Assembly (NCBI RefSeq): GCF_018406645.1
Contig: NZ_AP024546.1
Span: 3,162,001-3,226,000 of the forward strand
Length of the DNA stretch: 64,000 nucleotides
Source of the DNA: Lysobacter helvus
GTDB lineage: Bacteria > Pseudomonadota > Gammaproteobacteria > Xanthomonadales > Xanthomonadaceae
Direction: 5' to 3'
Shown: piece after piece, positions 41,480-49,252 of the stretch
Layout: every line of letters starts with the position of its first letter
Position numbering within the stretch: position 1 is the stretch's first letter
The notes under the pieces: model-generated
Told to the model about the DNA's origin: nothing
Seen by the model: the letters and a program-made list of their open reading frames with translations, nothing else
The model's database searches: none
Made by a program: the position numbers and the translations under genes

Positions 41480-42103
41480 TCAGAACTCCTTCTGATACCC
41501 GACCATCATCCCGCCGCCCGGCAGGTAGCCCAGGATGAGCGGCGTCTTGCGGTGGTGCGCGTAGATGCCCCACGCCACGCCGATGCCCGCGCCCACGAGC
41601 ACGTCGCTCTGCCAATGCCCGTGGACCTTGACGCGCGCGACGGCGTCGTAGACCGGAAGCACGGCGAGTGCGTATACCCAGGGATGGTCATGGCCGTACT
41701 CGAGCATGAAGGGCGTGACCACCGAGGTGATTTCGGCGACTTCGCCGCTGGGAAAACTCTGGTGCCCCGCCCCGTCGAAGAAATCGCACGAATCGGCGTT
41801 CTGGCTGGGGCGCTCGCGCGAGAACACGTACTTCATCGCCGTGGTCGTGCCGGCCGTCAGGATCATGGAATCGAACGCCTGGTCGAACGTATGACCCATC
41901 CGCGAATCGTTGTCGGTGAACAGCGCGCCGCCGATCACGGTGAGCGCGACGCCTGCCGCGAGTTGCTTCTGGTAGTCGCGGTTCCAGATCCCCGAGTCGT
42001 CGTAGGTCACGACATGGTCGATGGGCTTGAACGGGCAGAAGGCCAGCGCCGGGACCGGCGCGAACAGCAGGAGCGCAAAGCAAGCGTGGCTGCAGGGGCG
42101 CAT
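41480..42103 (-). CDS. PAP2-family membrane-associated phosphatase with altered motif 2
   Basis: A 207-residue type 2 phosphatidic acid phosphatase with a signal peptide (VPALAFC). Motif 1 is KYVFSRERP and motif 3 is RVKVHGHWQSDVLVGA. Motif 2 reads SFPSGE where most members have PSGH, so the general-acid His is replaced by Glu. Related PAP2 proteins with this change exist, but activity should not be assumed. It is convergent with the EptA-like gene (12 bp apart), suggesting a shared role in envelope lipid phosphate chemistry. Confidence 0.85.
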   Translation of the reverse strand: MRPCSHACFALLLFAPVPALAFCPFKPIDHVVTYDDSGIWNRDYQKQLAAGVALTVIGGALFTDNDSRMGHTFDQAFDSMILTAGTTTAMKYVFSRERPSQNADSCDFFDGAGHQSFPSGEVAEITSVVTPFMLEYGHDHPWVYALAVLPVYDAVARVKVHGHWQSDVLVGAGIGVAWGIYAHHRKTPLILGYLPGGGMMVGYQKEF

Positions 42104-42158
42104 GGCCGACCTCCCGGTTGGAGGTGTCCAGTGTTGCGACGCGCCGTGTTCATCCGCC

Positions 42159-42174
42159 CTGAGGTGGACCTCAG
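42159..42174. promoter_or_regulatory. 16-bp palindrome CTGAGGT-GG-ACCTCAG
   Basis: Seven-bp perfect arms with a 2-bp centre in the 160-bp gap between the divergent PAP2 and GDCC genes. Position and symmetry suit an operator for a dimeric regulator. No regulator is identified. Confidence 0.4.
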
Positions 42175-42263
42175 CCGGTCGTTAAGTCGGCCAAGGCGTC
42201 GCGCTTGGCAAACGCGCGGCCGCGTGCTGTATTCCGGGACGGCTCGACCTCGAAGCTCCGCGA

Positions 42264-42476
42264 ATGCCCGACGTCATCCTCCAATCCTGCATCACCTGCC
42301 CCGAATGCGGCCACTCGCAGACGGACACGATGCCGACCAACGCGTGCCAGTGGTTCTACGACTGCGCCGGGTGCGGCAAGGTCCTGGCACCGCGCTCGGG
42401 CGACTGCTGCGTGTATTGCTCCTACGGCACGGTGCCATGCCCGCCGATGCAGCAGGACCGCAGCTGCTGCAGGTAA
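42264..42476 (+). CDS. Small cysteine-rich GDCCVYCSYG protein
   Basis: A 70-residue protein with about twelve cysteines arranged as CITCPECGH, CAGCGK, GDCCVYCSYGTVPCPP and a terminal SCC. The GDCCxxCSYGTxxCPPxQ block is widely conserved in bacterial proteins of unknown function and suggests zinc or other metal binding by two knuckles. Its small size, clear domain and conserved block support it as a real gene. It is convergent with the GAF gene (one base between stops). Confidence 0.8.
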   Translation: MPDVILQSCITCPECGHSQTDTMPTNACQWFYDCAGCGKVLAPRSGDCCVYCSYGTVPCPPMQQDRSCCR

Positions 42477-42477
42477 C

Positions 42478-42966
42478 TCAGTCCAGCGACACCGACGGCT
42501 GTTCGGCGAGGAAACACGGCGCCAGGCTCTCGGCGATCGCGCGCAAGGCGAGCAACTCCGTTTCCGTCGCGTGGTGGTACGTCGACCAGTACACGCCGAT
42601 CGCGCCGATGGCTTCGCCGTTCCGCTCGACCGGCGTCATCGCCATGCTGCGCACGAAGGTTGCCATGTACAGCTGCAGCGGCACGCGCGGATCGGTGCGG
42701 ATGTCGGGGATGACGACCTGCTGCCGATGCGTCATCGCCCAGCCGGACACGCAGTCGCCCAGCGGGAAGTCCTGGCCTTTCCACAACGCGCCGATCGCGT
42801 CTTCCTCGAAGTAGCAGCAGCGGTTGTCGCGCCGCATCACGATGGTCACGCCGTCGGCGCCGATCAACGTGCGCGTGGTGCCGGCCGCCTTGGCGGCGGC
42901 CTCTTCGAGGCTGGCGCAATCGGCCAGCGCGCGGGACAGGGCCAGGACGGAAGGCGCGTCACCCAT
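42478..42966 (-). CDS. GAF domain protein
   Basis: A 162-residue stand-alone GAF domain: AAAKAAGTTRTLIGADGVTIVMRRD, CCYFEEDAIGALWKGQDFPLGDCVSGWAM, VIPDIRTDPRVP and GEAIGAIGVYW are all standard. No output domain is attached, so it may be a ligand or redox sensor acting with another protein. A ribosome-binding site AGGGG lies before the ATG at 42966. The frame remains open upstream, but without domain similarity. Confidence 0.85.
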   Translation of the reverse strand: MGDAPSVLALSRALADCASLEEAAAKAAGTTRTLIGADGVTIVMRRDNRCCYFEEDAIGALWKGQDFPLGDCVSGWAMTHRQQVVIPDIRTDPRVPLQLYMATFVRSMAMTPVERNGEAIGAIGVYWSTYHHATETELLALRAIAESLAPCFLAEQPSVSLD

Positions 42967-43122
42967 GTTCGAATTCCCCTGGGAGATTGGACGGGAGGCT
43001 ATCCGAATTCTCCGATTCCTTCGATGCACGAAGTCGTGAAAGACCGGCGCGCGCGCGTGAAGATCCAGCGTTTGCGCCCACCTCCGATTTACCGCACCCT
43101 TTGTCCGAATTGAGAGGCGCGC

Positions 43123-43386
43123 ATGTTCGTCAAACGGTTCCGCACGTGGTGGCGCGCACCGGTCACGCTTCGGGACCGATGGATTGGCGCCTTCGTCGGA
43201 GGCTTTGGCGGGCTCTGGATCGGGCTGCTCGGTCGGGGCATGCTCGGCGCAGGGCCCGTGGGCATCCGTGAATTGCTGCTCTGGGGCCTGGGCGCAAGTG
43301 CTTGCTTTGCTGCCGCGGGATACGCGTTTCCCAAACCGGTCACGGTCCTCCTCTTTCCTCTGTCGATGTTCGGCATCAGTCGTTGA
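43123..43386 (+). CDS. Small membrane protein, hypothetical
   Basis: An 87-residue protein with a basic N-terminus (MFVKRFRTWWRAPVTLRDR) and two or three hydrophobic helices rich in glycine. No family was recognised. It lies between the GAF gene (divergent) and the GFA gene (22 bp downstream). Coding is supported by the hydrophobic pattern and by spacing, not by homology. Confidence 0.55.
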   Translation: MFVKRFRTWWRAPVTLRDRWIGAFVGGFGGLWIGLLGRGMLGAGPVGIRELLLWGLGASACFAAAGYAFPKPVTVLLFPLSMFGISR

Positions 43387-43408
43387 CGCACCACCAAGGA
43401 GTTTCGCC

Positions 43409-43756
43409 ATGCAGTACACCGGAAGCTGCCAATGCGGCCAGGTCGCCTTCGATGCGGAGGGCGAGATCGAAAGCGCGCTGTCCTGCAACTGCTCGATGTG
43501 CGCGCGCCGTGCGTCCCTGCTGTGGTTCGTGCCGCGCGACAAGCTGGTGCTGCGCACGCCCGAAGCGGCGATCGCCACCTACACGTTCAACAAGCACCAC
43601 ATCCAGCACCGCTTCTGCCCCACCTGCGGCATCCACGTCTTCGGTGAAGCGGCGGATCCGCAAGGCAACCAGGTGGCCGCGGTGAATTTGCGATGCATCG
43701 AGGGCCTCGACCTGTCCGCGATCCCGGTGCATGCGTACGACGGGCGGGCGTTGTAG
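43409..43756 (+). CDS. GFA family (glutathione-dependent formaldehyde-activating-like) protein
   Basis: A 115-residue zinc protein of the GFA/CENP-V fold. The zinc-binding cysteines appear as GSCQCGQVAF, LSCNCSMCARR and FCPTCGIHVFG. Some family members help condense formaldehyde with glutathione, but most, including this one, have no assigned reaction. An AAGGAG ribosome-binding site precedes the ATG at 43409. It is convergent with the next gene. Confidence 0.9.
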   Translation: MQYTGSCQCGQVAFDAEGEIESALSCNCSMCARRASLLWFVPRDKLVLRTPEAAIATYTFNKHHIQHRFCPTCGIHVFGEAADPQGNQVAAVNLRCIEGLDLSAIPVHAYDGRAL

Positions 43757-43760
43757 CGGA

Positions 43761-44144
43761 TCAGTCGCGCCGGATCGTGGCCGCGTCGACGTGATCGTTG
43801 GCGTCGAAGTGCACGACGAGCCACTCGCTGTCGATCGAAACATAACCGCGCTCCGGCCCCAGCCAGTACGCGTCGCCCTGCCCCCGGAAATATCCGCCGG
43901 TCGACGGCGGGCCGAGCATCGCGCGCACCTCGCTTCGCGACTTCCCTTGCAACGCGTGCGACGCGACGAGACCATCGGCCATGCGCAGGCGGACCGTTGC
44001 TCCGGCGCTGTCGCCCGTCGACCAGGCGGCGTGGTCGAAGGCGGTCGCCCTCTCGCGTAGATGCCACCAGGCACCAACCGCGAGCAGCGCGATCGCCACC
44101 AGCCCGCAGGACACGACACGCGCGTTGCGCCAGCGAAGTCTCAT
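43761..44144 (-). CDS. BamE/SmpA-like small anchored protein
   Basis: A 127-residue protein with an N-terminal membrane anchor (about 10-26) and a periplasmic domain. The stretch ALQGKSRSEVRAMLGPPS followed by YWLGPERGYVSIDSEWLVVHFD resembles the BamE/SmpA-like fold (the GMSrxEVxxlLGxP pattern). Function is unknown. Its start overlaps the stop of the acyltransferase gene (ATGA), so the two are co-expressed and may act on the same surface molecule. Confidence 0.65.
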   Translation of the reverse strand: MRLRWRNARVVSCGLVAIALLAVGAWWHLRERATAFDHAAWSTGDSAGATVRLRMADGLVASHALQGKSRSEVRAMLGPPSTGGYFRGQGDAYWLGPERGYVSIDSEWLVVHFDANDHVDAATIRRD

Positions 44145-45820
44145 CGCAAGAACCCCTCCGCCGCCGCGCGGCTCACATGGTGCGTGTCCCAGTACAGCGG
44201 CTGCCCGTCCCGCACCGGCGGACACGTCGTCGCGGTGCAGAAGCGCTCCGTCAGATCGACGACCTCGACGTTCGGATACGGCGCGGCCGCTTGCCGCATC
44301 GCCGCGAGGATCGGCTGCGCGAATGCATCGAACTCCGCACGCGGCACCGCGCACGCGGCTTCGATGTGCTGCGCGATGCACGTGGGGACGTCCTTGCGCA
44401 TCTGCGGAGTCGGGCCGAGCACGCGCACGCGATGGCCTTGCAATCGCGCGAGCGTGGGCGCGAGCGCCATGCCCGGCTGCCAGCGCGCGGCCAGGATCAC
44501 TGTGGCGCCCTTCGGCAACGCCGCCAGCACGCGTGCGTTGAACGCGCGGCACTTCGCATCGGGATGGTCGAGCAGCGGCGCGCACGCGTCGCGCGTGGCG
44601 GACGAAGCCTCGGGGAACGCGGGCGTCCACGCATACGCCATCGAATCGCCCCACACGACGGCCTCCGTCAGCGCGCATTTCGGCACGGGCGCTTCCAACC
44701 CCTGTACGTGGCAGCGGCGGTCGGGTGCGACGAAGCGCTGGTCGGGCCGCACGGTCCAGGCGTAACCGCACGCGGTGAGCGCCAGTGCGAACGACACCGC
44801 GGCGCCGATGCCCACCGTGCGCCCCTTCGGCCAACGCATCCGACGGACGGGCTGTTCGACGTAGCGATAGCTGGCGATGGCGAGCAGCAACGCGACGCCG
44901 CACAGCAGCAGCTTCACCTGCATCGTCTGCGTGATCGTCGTGGCGCGATACAACGCGAGCAGCGGCCAGTGCCACAGGTACAGGCTGTACGACACGAGCC
45001 CGACCCCCACCATCGGCTGGCTTGCGAGGACGCGCTGCGTCGCGCCGCCATGCAGCGCAGCGATCAGCAATGCGGCACCGAACACCGCGGGCACGGCGCC
45101 CACGCCGGGGAAATGCGGCATCGGCCATGCGCACGCCGCCAGCGTGACGATCACGCCGGCGGTGGCACTCCATCGTGGCAACGCGCGCGCGGGCGACGCG
45201 GCGATGATCCCGCCCACCGCCAGTTCCCAGAACCGTGCCGGCGTTTCGTAAAAGGCCGCATCCGACCCTTGCGCGATCCATCCTTCCGCGAGCGCCAGCG
45301 ATGCCAGCGCCAGCACGACGAACACCTTGCGCGAGCGCGTGAACAACAGCAGCGTCGGCCACAGCAGGTAGAACTGCTCCTCGACCGACAACGACCACAG
45401 GTGCAGCAGCGGCAGCGATTCGGCGGGCGCGTCGAAGTAACCGCCGGAATTGACGTGGAAGTACACGTTCGACACGAACACCAGCGCGGCGCCCGCGGAC
45501 GTCGCGACCTCCGCCACCTGCGCGGGCGACAGCAGCACGGCCGACGCCAGCAACGTGGCGATGACAACCACCGCCGCGGCGGGAAAGATGCGCCGCACGC
45601 GCCGCGCGTAGAACGCGAGCAGGTCGATCGTGCCGGTGTTCGCGTGTTCCTGCAGCAGCAACGCGGTGATGAGGTAGCCGGAGATCACGAAGAACACATC
45701 GACGCCCACGAACCCCGCGCCGCCCAGGCCCGCGTGGTACAGCACGACCGCGAGCACCGCGATCGCGCGCAGTCCATCGATTTCCGGCCGATAGCGGATG
45801 AGCCGCCCTGCGTGCGTCAC
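44141..45820 (-). CDS. OafA/YrhL-type acyltransferase with C-terminal SGNH domain
   Basis: A 559-residue membrane O-acyltransferase that modifies a surface glycan, most often with acetyl groups. The N-terminal acyltransferase-3 domain (about 1-340) shows YRPEIDGLRAIAVLAVVLYHA, GVDVFFVISGYLIT, ARRVRRIFPA and LLHLWSLSVEEQFYLLWP. The periplasmic SGNH domain starts near VVWGDSMAYAW (catalytic Ser) and ends with DTHHVSRAAAEGF (Asp-His). The target is unknown; lipopolysaccharide O-antigen or peptidoglycan are typical. Confidence 0.92.
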   Translation of the reverse strand: MTHAGRLIRYRPEIDGLRAIAVLAVVLYHAGLGGAGFVGVDVFFVISGYLITALLLQEHANTGTIDLLAFYARRVRRIFPAAAVVVIATLLASAVLLSPAQVAEVATSAGAALVFVSNVYFHVNSGGYFDAPAESLPLLHLWSLSVEEQFYLLWPTLLLFTRSRKVFVVLALASLALAEGWIAQGSDAAFYETPARFWELAVGGIIAASPARALPRWSATAGVIVTLAACAWPMPHFPGVGAVPAVFGAALLIAALHGGATQRVLASQPMVGVGLVSYSLYLWHWPLLALYRATTITQTMQVKLLLCGVALLLAIASYRYVEQPVRRMRWPKGRTVGIGAAVSFALALTACGYAWTVRPDQRFVAPDRRCHVQGLEAPVPKCALTEAVVWGDSMAYAWTPAFPEASSATRDACAPLLDHPDAKCRAFNARVLAALPKGATVILAARWQPGMALAPTLARLQGHRVRVLGPTPQMRKDVPTCIAQHIEAACAVPRAEFDAFAQPILAAMRQAAAPYPNVEVVDLTERFCTATTCPPVRDGQPLYWDTHHVSRAAAEGFLR

Positions 45821-46010
45821 GTCGTTGCCATTCCCCGTCCCCTGCGCGCAAGCGTAACCCGAAGTGCAAGCCTGAACTGCTCAGCTTGCAAGCGCGGATT
45901 CCGTCCCGCTTCCGGACATGCACTTTCGCTTCATGCCCTTCGGCCTATTCCTGTCGGCACGCGATTGCCTGACGGTGACGCCCATGCACCATCCGACTCG
46001 ATCCAACGCC

Positions 46011-46400
46011 ATGGACAGGCCCATCCTGGTGGCGCTCGCCGCCTTTCTGTTCTCCCTTGGTGGCGCGCACGCCGGCACCGGCAGCCTCACGGTCAGCGTC
46101 CGCGTGCTCGCGCCCCAACCCGCCTTCGATGTACTCGATTCGTTCCCGGCGCCGAGCGGTTCGCTGCGCCTGACGCGTTCGCCCCTGGCCGACAGCTACT
46201 ACGTCCCGATGTCGCGCGCCGACGCCGCACGCGCACTGGATGCGGCCATGCGCGCACGCGGGTTCGAACTCGCGAACGCCCGCGGCGAGGATCACCGGAC
46301 CTGGCAGGACGCGCGCAGCCGGATCGACGTGCGGCTCGAGCCGGTCCTCGGCCGCCAACCCGCCACGCGCATGATCGTGCAGGCCGACCCGCGCACCTGA
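46011..46400 (+). CDS. Exported hypothetical protein
   Basis: A 129-residue protein with a signal peptide (MDRPILVALAAFLFSLGGAHA, cleavage near AHA-GTG) and a mature part VSVRVLAPQPAFDVLDSFPAPSG. No family was recognised. The start at 46011 is picked for the signal peptide; the frame opens earlier at 45918, in sequence that looks non-coding. The 190 bp before it (45821-46010) hold the divergent acyltransferase promoter region; nothing further was seen. Confidence 0.6.
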   Translation: MDRPILVALAAFLFSLGGAHAGTGSLTVSVRVLAPQPAFDVLDSFPAPSGSLRLTRSPLADSYYVPMSRADAARALDAAMRARGFELANARGEDHRTWQDARSRIDVRLEPVLGRQPATRMIVQADPRT

Positions 46401-46445
46401 CGCGCCTTCCTTGATCTGCGGCGCGGATGCGGGCACCTTGCGCGC

Positions 46446-46778
46446 ATGCGCGATCGCCTCTGGCCCGATTTCCTCCTCAGTGCCTCCGTCCTGCCGATGG
46501 TGGCGCTCGCCAGTTTCGGCACGTGGTTCCTGTTCGTCGCCAACGAGGCGCAGCGCGCGGGCTGGGGCGGCGCCGGCGCGATGTTCGTCGCGGCGATGGC
46601 GCTGTATCCGCTCGCGCTGGTGCTGCAGGTCGGCGCGGTGGTGCTGCTGTTCAAGCAGGCCAGGCGCGGCGACCCCGAACCCGGCGGCACCACGCGCGCG
46701 CTGATCGGCGCGGCGTTCCTCTCGCTCGCGTTGCCCGTGCTCGTGTTCCTCGCGTACGCGCTGCGCGGTGCGCACTGA
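46446..46778 (+). CDS. Small membrane protein with three helices
   Basis: A 110-residue protein with three clear hydrophobic segments (about 10-32, 46-69, 86-106) and a short basic loop KQARRGDPEPGG. No family recognised. It is followed 26 bp later by another small membrane gene on the same strand. Confidence 0.6.
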   Translation: MRDRLWPDFLLSASVLPMVALASFGTWFLFVANEAQRAGWGGAGAMFVAAMALYPLALVLQVGAVVLLFKQARRGDPEPGGTTRALIGAAFLSLALPVLVFLAYALRGAH

Positions 46779-46804
46779 TTCGATTCCCTTCGGAGTACCC
46801 GCGA

Positions 46805-47146
46805 ATGTTGGCATTCCTGCTCGGGCTGGTGGTCGTCGCGTGCGTCACGGTCGTGCCCGTGATGGTGGGCGCACGCCTGGTGCACGCGACGCACACGGGC
46901 TTCTGGCGCTGCGTGCTGGCCGTGCTGCTGCTGGTGGTGGTGGGCGCGGGCGTCAGCATGTTCGTCCACGACAAGATCGCGTCCGGCCTGGTCACGGCGC
47001 TGATCGGCGCGTTCTTCCTCGCCGGCATCCTCGGCACCACGTACCTGCGCGGGTTGGCCATCTCGATCATCGCGGCGGTGGTGCAGATCGTCGTGCTGGT
47101 GCTGCTGGCCGGTGCGCTGCTGGGCGGCGCTGCGTTGCTGCACTGA
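46805..47146 (+). CDS. Small membrane protein with three to four helices
   Basis: A 113-residue, mostly hydrophobic protein (MLAFLLGLVVVACVTVVPVMVGARLVHATHTGFWRC...). Helices cover nearly the whole length, with one charged loop (VHDKIASG). No family recognised. It probably shares a transcript with the preceding membrane gene and is convergent with the DUF4760 gene. Confidence 0.6.
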   Translation: MLAFLLGLVVVACVTVVPVMVGARLVHATHTGFWRCVLAVLLLVVVGAGVSMFVHDKIASGLVTALIGAFFLAGILGTTYLRGLAISIIAAVVQIVVLVLLAGALLGGAALLH

Positions 47147-47151
47147 GCGCG

Positions 47152-47667
47152 TCAGCGCTTCGGCGTCCAGTCGCGATGCTTGAGGAAGGCCGGCGCCTGC
47201 GTCGGCCGGCCGCGCGCTTCCAGGCGTTCGGCCAGCCACTGGAACCATTCGAACAACAGCGGATGCCCGCCTTCGATGCGGCCGGCTTCCACCCACGGCC
47301 GCAACTTGCGCCACAGGATCACGATCGCGCCGCCGATCAGTTCCTCCAGCACTTCGAGCGGCACGCTGTCGCGATACACCAGCAAGCCCATCGTCTCGAA
47401 GCGCGTGCCCAGCGCGAGCGCGGCTTCTTCGTGGTCGACGCCGAGCGCGCGCAATTCGTTGGCCGGGATGTCGTCGGGCAATGCGTAGATCAGGCGGAAG
47501 GCATGCGTGAACTCGCGATCCTGCAACGAGCGCATGAGTTCCAGCGCCGCGGCATCCAGCCGCTGCCGGCGGAACTGGCGGATCTGCACGATCCCGAACA
47601 CCAGCGCGACGACCACCGCCACGCCGCCGAGCACCTGCGCCAGTTGCGAGAGCGCGGCGAGGTCCAT
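47152..47667 (-). CDS. DUF4760-like membrane-anchored protein
   Basis: A 171-residue protein with an N-terminal membrane helix (about 11-29) followed by a helical cytoplasmic domain: RQFRRQRLDAAALELMRSLQDREFTHAFRLIYALPDD, FETMGLLVYRDSVPLEVLEELIGGAIVILWRKLRPW. This is the DUF4760 layout. No function is known. It lies 4 bp downstream of the glyoxalase-fold gene. Confidence 0.72.
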   Translation of the reverse strand: MDLAALSQLAQVLGGVAVVVALVFGIVQIRQFRRQRLDAAALELMRSLQDREFTHAFRLIYALPDDIPANELRALGVDHEEAALALGTRFETMGLLVYRDSVPLEVLEELIGGAIVILWRKLRPWVEAGRIEGGHPLLFEWFQWLAERLEARGRPTQAPAFLKHRDWTPKR

Positions 47668-47671
47668 GGGC

Positions 47672-48058
47672 TCAGGACCGCTTGATCGCGTGGCCGAAGG
47701 CGATCAGGTCGCCATCGGGGCCGAGCACCAGCAGTTCGCGCTGGCCGTAGGGCTTGTCGGCCGGGCCGTGCACGTCGCGCGGCGGCAACGTGTCGAGCGC
47801 CGGCTTGAGCTCGGCGTAGAGCGCATCGACATCGCGCACGTCGAAGTAGTAGCGGAAGCGCCGCGTGCCCGGCACGTATTCGTTGCCGGCGCTCGCTTCC
47901 CAGATGCGCACGCCGCAGCCCTCGCGTTCGACATACGCGTAGTCCGACACGCGAAACGGGACGTGGAAGCCGAGCACGTCGACGAAGAACGCCACCGCGA
48001 CCTCGAGGTCGGCCACGTGCATGAAGGGTGTGACTTGCAGGAAATTGTCGTCGGCCAT
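47672..48058 (-). CDS. Glyoxalase/bleomycin-resistance-fold (VOC) protein
   Basis: A 128-residue vicinal oxygen chelate protein. The paired beta-alpha-beta-beta-beta pattern is visible in TPFMHVADLEVAVAFFVDVLGFHVPFR and RYYFDVRDVDALYAELKPAL...YGQRELLVLGPDGDLIAFGH. Metal-binding positions are not complete (a Glu in QRELL is retained), so it may be a binding or resistance-type protein, not an enzyme. It starts 8 bp after the cfa stop on the same strand. Confidence 0.85.
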   Translation of the reverse strand: MADDNFLQVTPFMHVADLEVAVAFFVDVLGFHVPFRVSDYAYVEREGCGVRIWEASAGNEYVPGTRRFRYYFDVRDVDALYAELKPALDTLPPRDVHGPADKPYGQRELLVLGPDGDLIAFGHAIKRS

Positions 48059-48066
48059 GGCTGGAT

Positions 48067-49227
48067 TCAACGCGGCGCGATGTAACCGCCGGCCACGCCA
48101 TTCGGCGACAGCACCAGCTGCCACAACTGGATCCGCCGCGCGCGGAAGCTCGCCATCGCGCCGGCCAGGTAGAAGCGCCACATCCGGCGGAAGCGTTCGT
48201 CGTAGCGCTCGGGCAAGTCGGGCCAGTGGGCTTCCACGTTCGCGCGCCAGGCCTGCAGCGTGCGGTCGTAGTCGGTGCCGAAGTTGTGCCAGTCCTCGAT
48301 CACGAAGCGGCCTTCCAGCGCGGTCGTGAGCTGCTTCGGCGAAGGCAGCATCGAGTTGGGGAAGATGTAGCGCGCGATCCACGGGTCGGTGATCGCGGTG
48401 GAGAGGTTGCCGCCGATCGTGTGCAGCAGGAACAACCCGCCGTCGGGCGCGTCCTCGGAGAAGCACCGCCGCGCCACGTCGAAGTACGTGGCGTAGTTGC
48501 GCACGCCTACGTGTTCGAACATGCCCAGCGAGAAGATGCGATCGAAGCCGCCGCCGGTGTTGGCGCGCACGAGTTCGCGGTAGTCCTGCAGGCGGATGTC
48601 GATCGGCAGGCCGGCGCACAGGTCGCGCGCGTATTCGGCCTGTTCGCGCGAGACGGTGACGCCCACGCCCGCGATGCCGTAGCGCTCGGCGGCGAACTTC
48701 AGCGCCTCGCCCCACCCGCAGCCGATGTCGAGCACGCGCATGCCGGGGCGCAGGCCGAGCTTGCGGCAGACCAGGTCGAGCTTGGCCGCCTGCGCATCGT
48801 CGAGGTTGTCGGCTTCGCGCCAGTAGCCGCAGCTGTAGACCAGGCGTTGCCCGAGCATCGCGCGGTAAAGATCGTTGCCGAGGTCGTAGTGGCGTTCGCC
48901 GACTTCGAACGCGCGGTGTTCGGTCTGCAGGTTCGACACGCGTGCGCGCAACGCGTCCCACACCTCGCCGAGGCCGTGCACCTTGCGGTCGGCGCCGTGG
49001 CCGAGCAGGCGCAGCAGCATGCCATCGAGGTCGTCGACGTCCCACCACCCGTCCATGTACGACTCGCCCAGGCCCAGCGAACCCTGCGCCAGGATGCGGT
49101 TGTAGAAATGTTCGTCGTGGACGCGTGGATCCCAGGGCGCACGGCCGCCGGTGCGGTCGCCTTCGGGGCGGACGTCGGCGTCGTGCAGCAATTGCAGGAT
49201 GCGTTGCCGGAACGGATGCACCGACAT
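48067..49227 (-). CDS. cfa: Cyclopropane-fatty-acyl-phospholipid synthase
   Basis: S-adenosylmethionine-dependent enzyme that adds a methylene bridge across double bonds of membrane phospholipids, usually in stationary phase or acid stress. The 386-residue protein shows YMDGWWDVDDLDGML, ERHYDLGNDLYRAML, the SAM-binding motif VLDIGCGWGEALKFAAE, GVTVSREQAEYAR, the MFEHVG motif and YIFPNSMLPS, all hallmarks of Cfa. Confidence 0.96.
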   Translation of the reverse strand: MSVHPFRQRILQLLHDADVRPEGDRTGGRAPWDPRVHDEHFYNRILAQGSLGLGESYMDGWWDVDDLDGMLLRLLGHGADRKVHGLGEVWDALRARVSNLQTEHRAFEVGERHYDLGNDLYRAMLGQRLVYSCGYWREADNLDDAQAAKLDLVCRKLGLRPGMRVLDIGCGWGEALKFAAERYGIAGVGVTVSREQAEYARDLCAGLPIDIRLQDYRELVRANTGGGFDRIFSLGMFEHVGVRNYATYFDVARRCFSEDAPDGGLFLLHTIGGNLSTAITDPWIARYIFPNSMLPSPKQLTTALEGRFVIEDWHNFGTDYDRTLQAWRANVEAHWPDLPERYDERFRRMWRFYLAGAMASFRARRIQLWQLVLSPNGVAGGYIAPR

Positions 49228-49252
49228 CGAAGGCTCCTGGGACGGCCGCGGC

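Noticed and set aside
39869-43756. Genomic island inserted at tRNA-Leu
   Set aside because: No integrase, no direct repeat of the tRNA 3' end was seen downstream, and base composition is not clearly different. Kept only as a question in findings.
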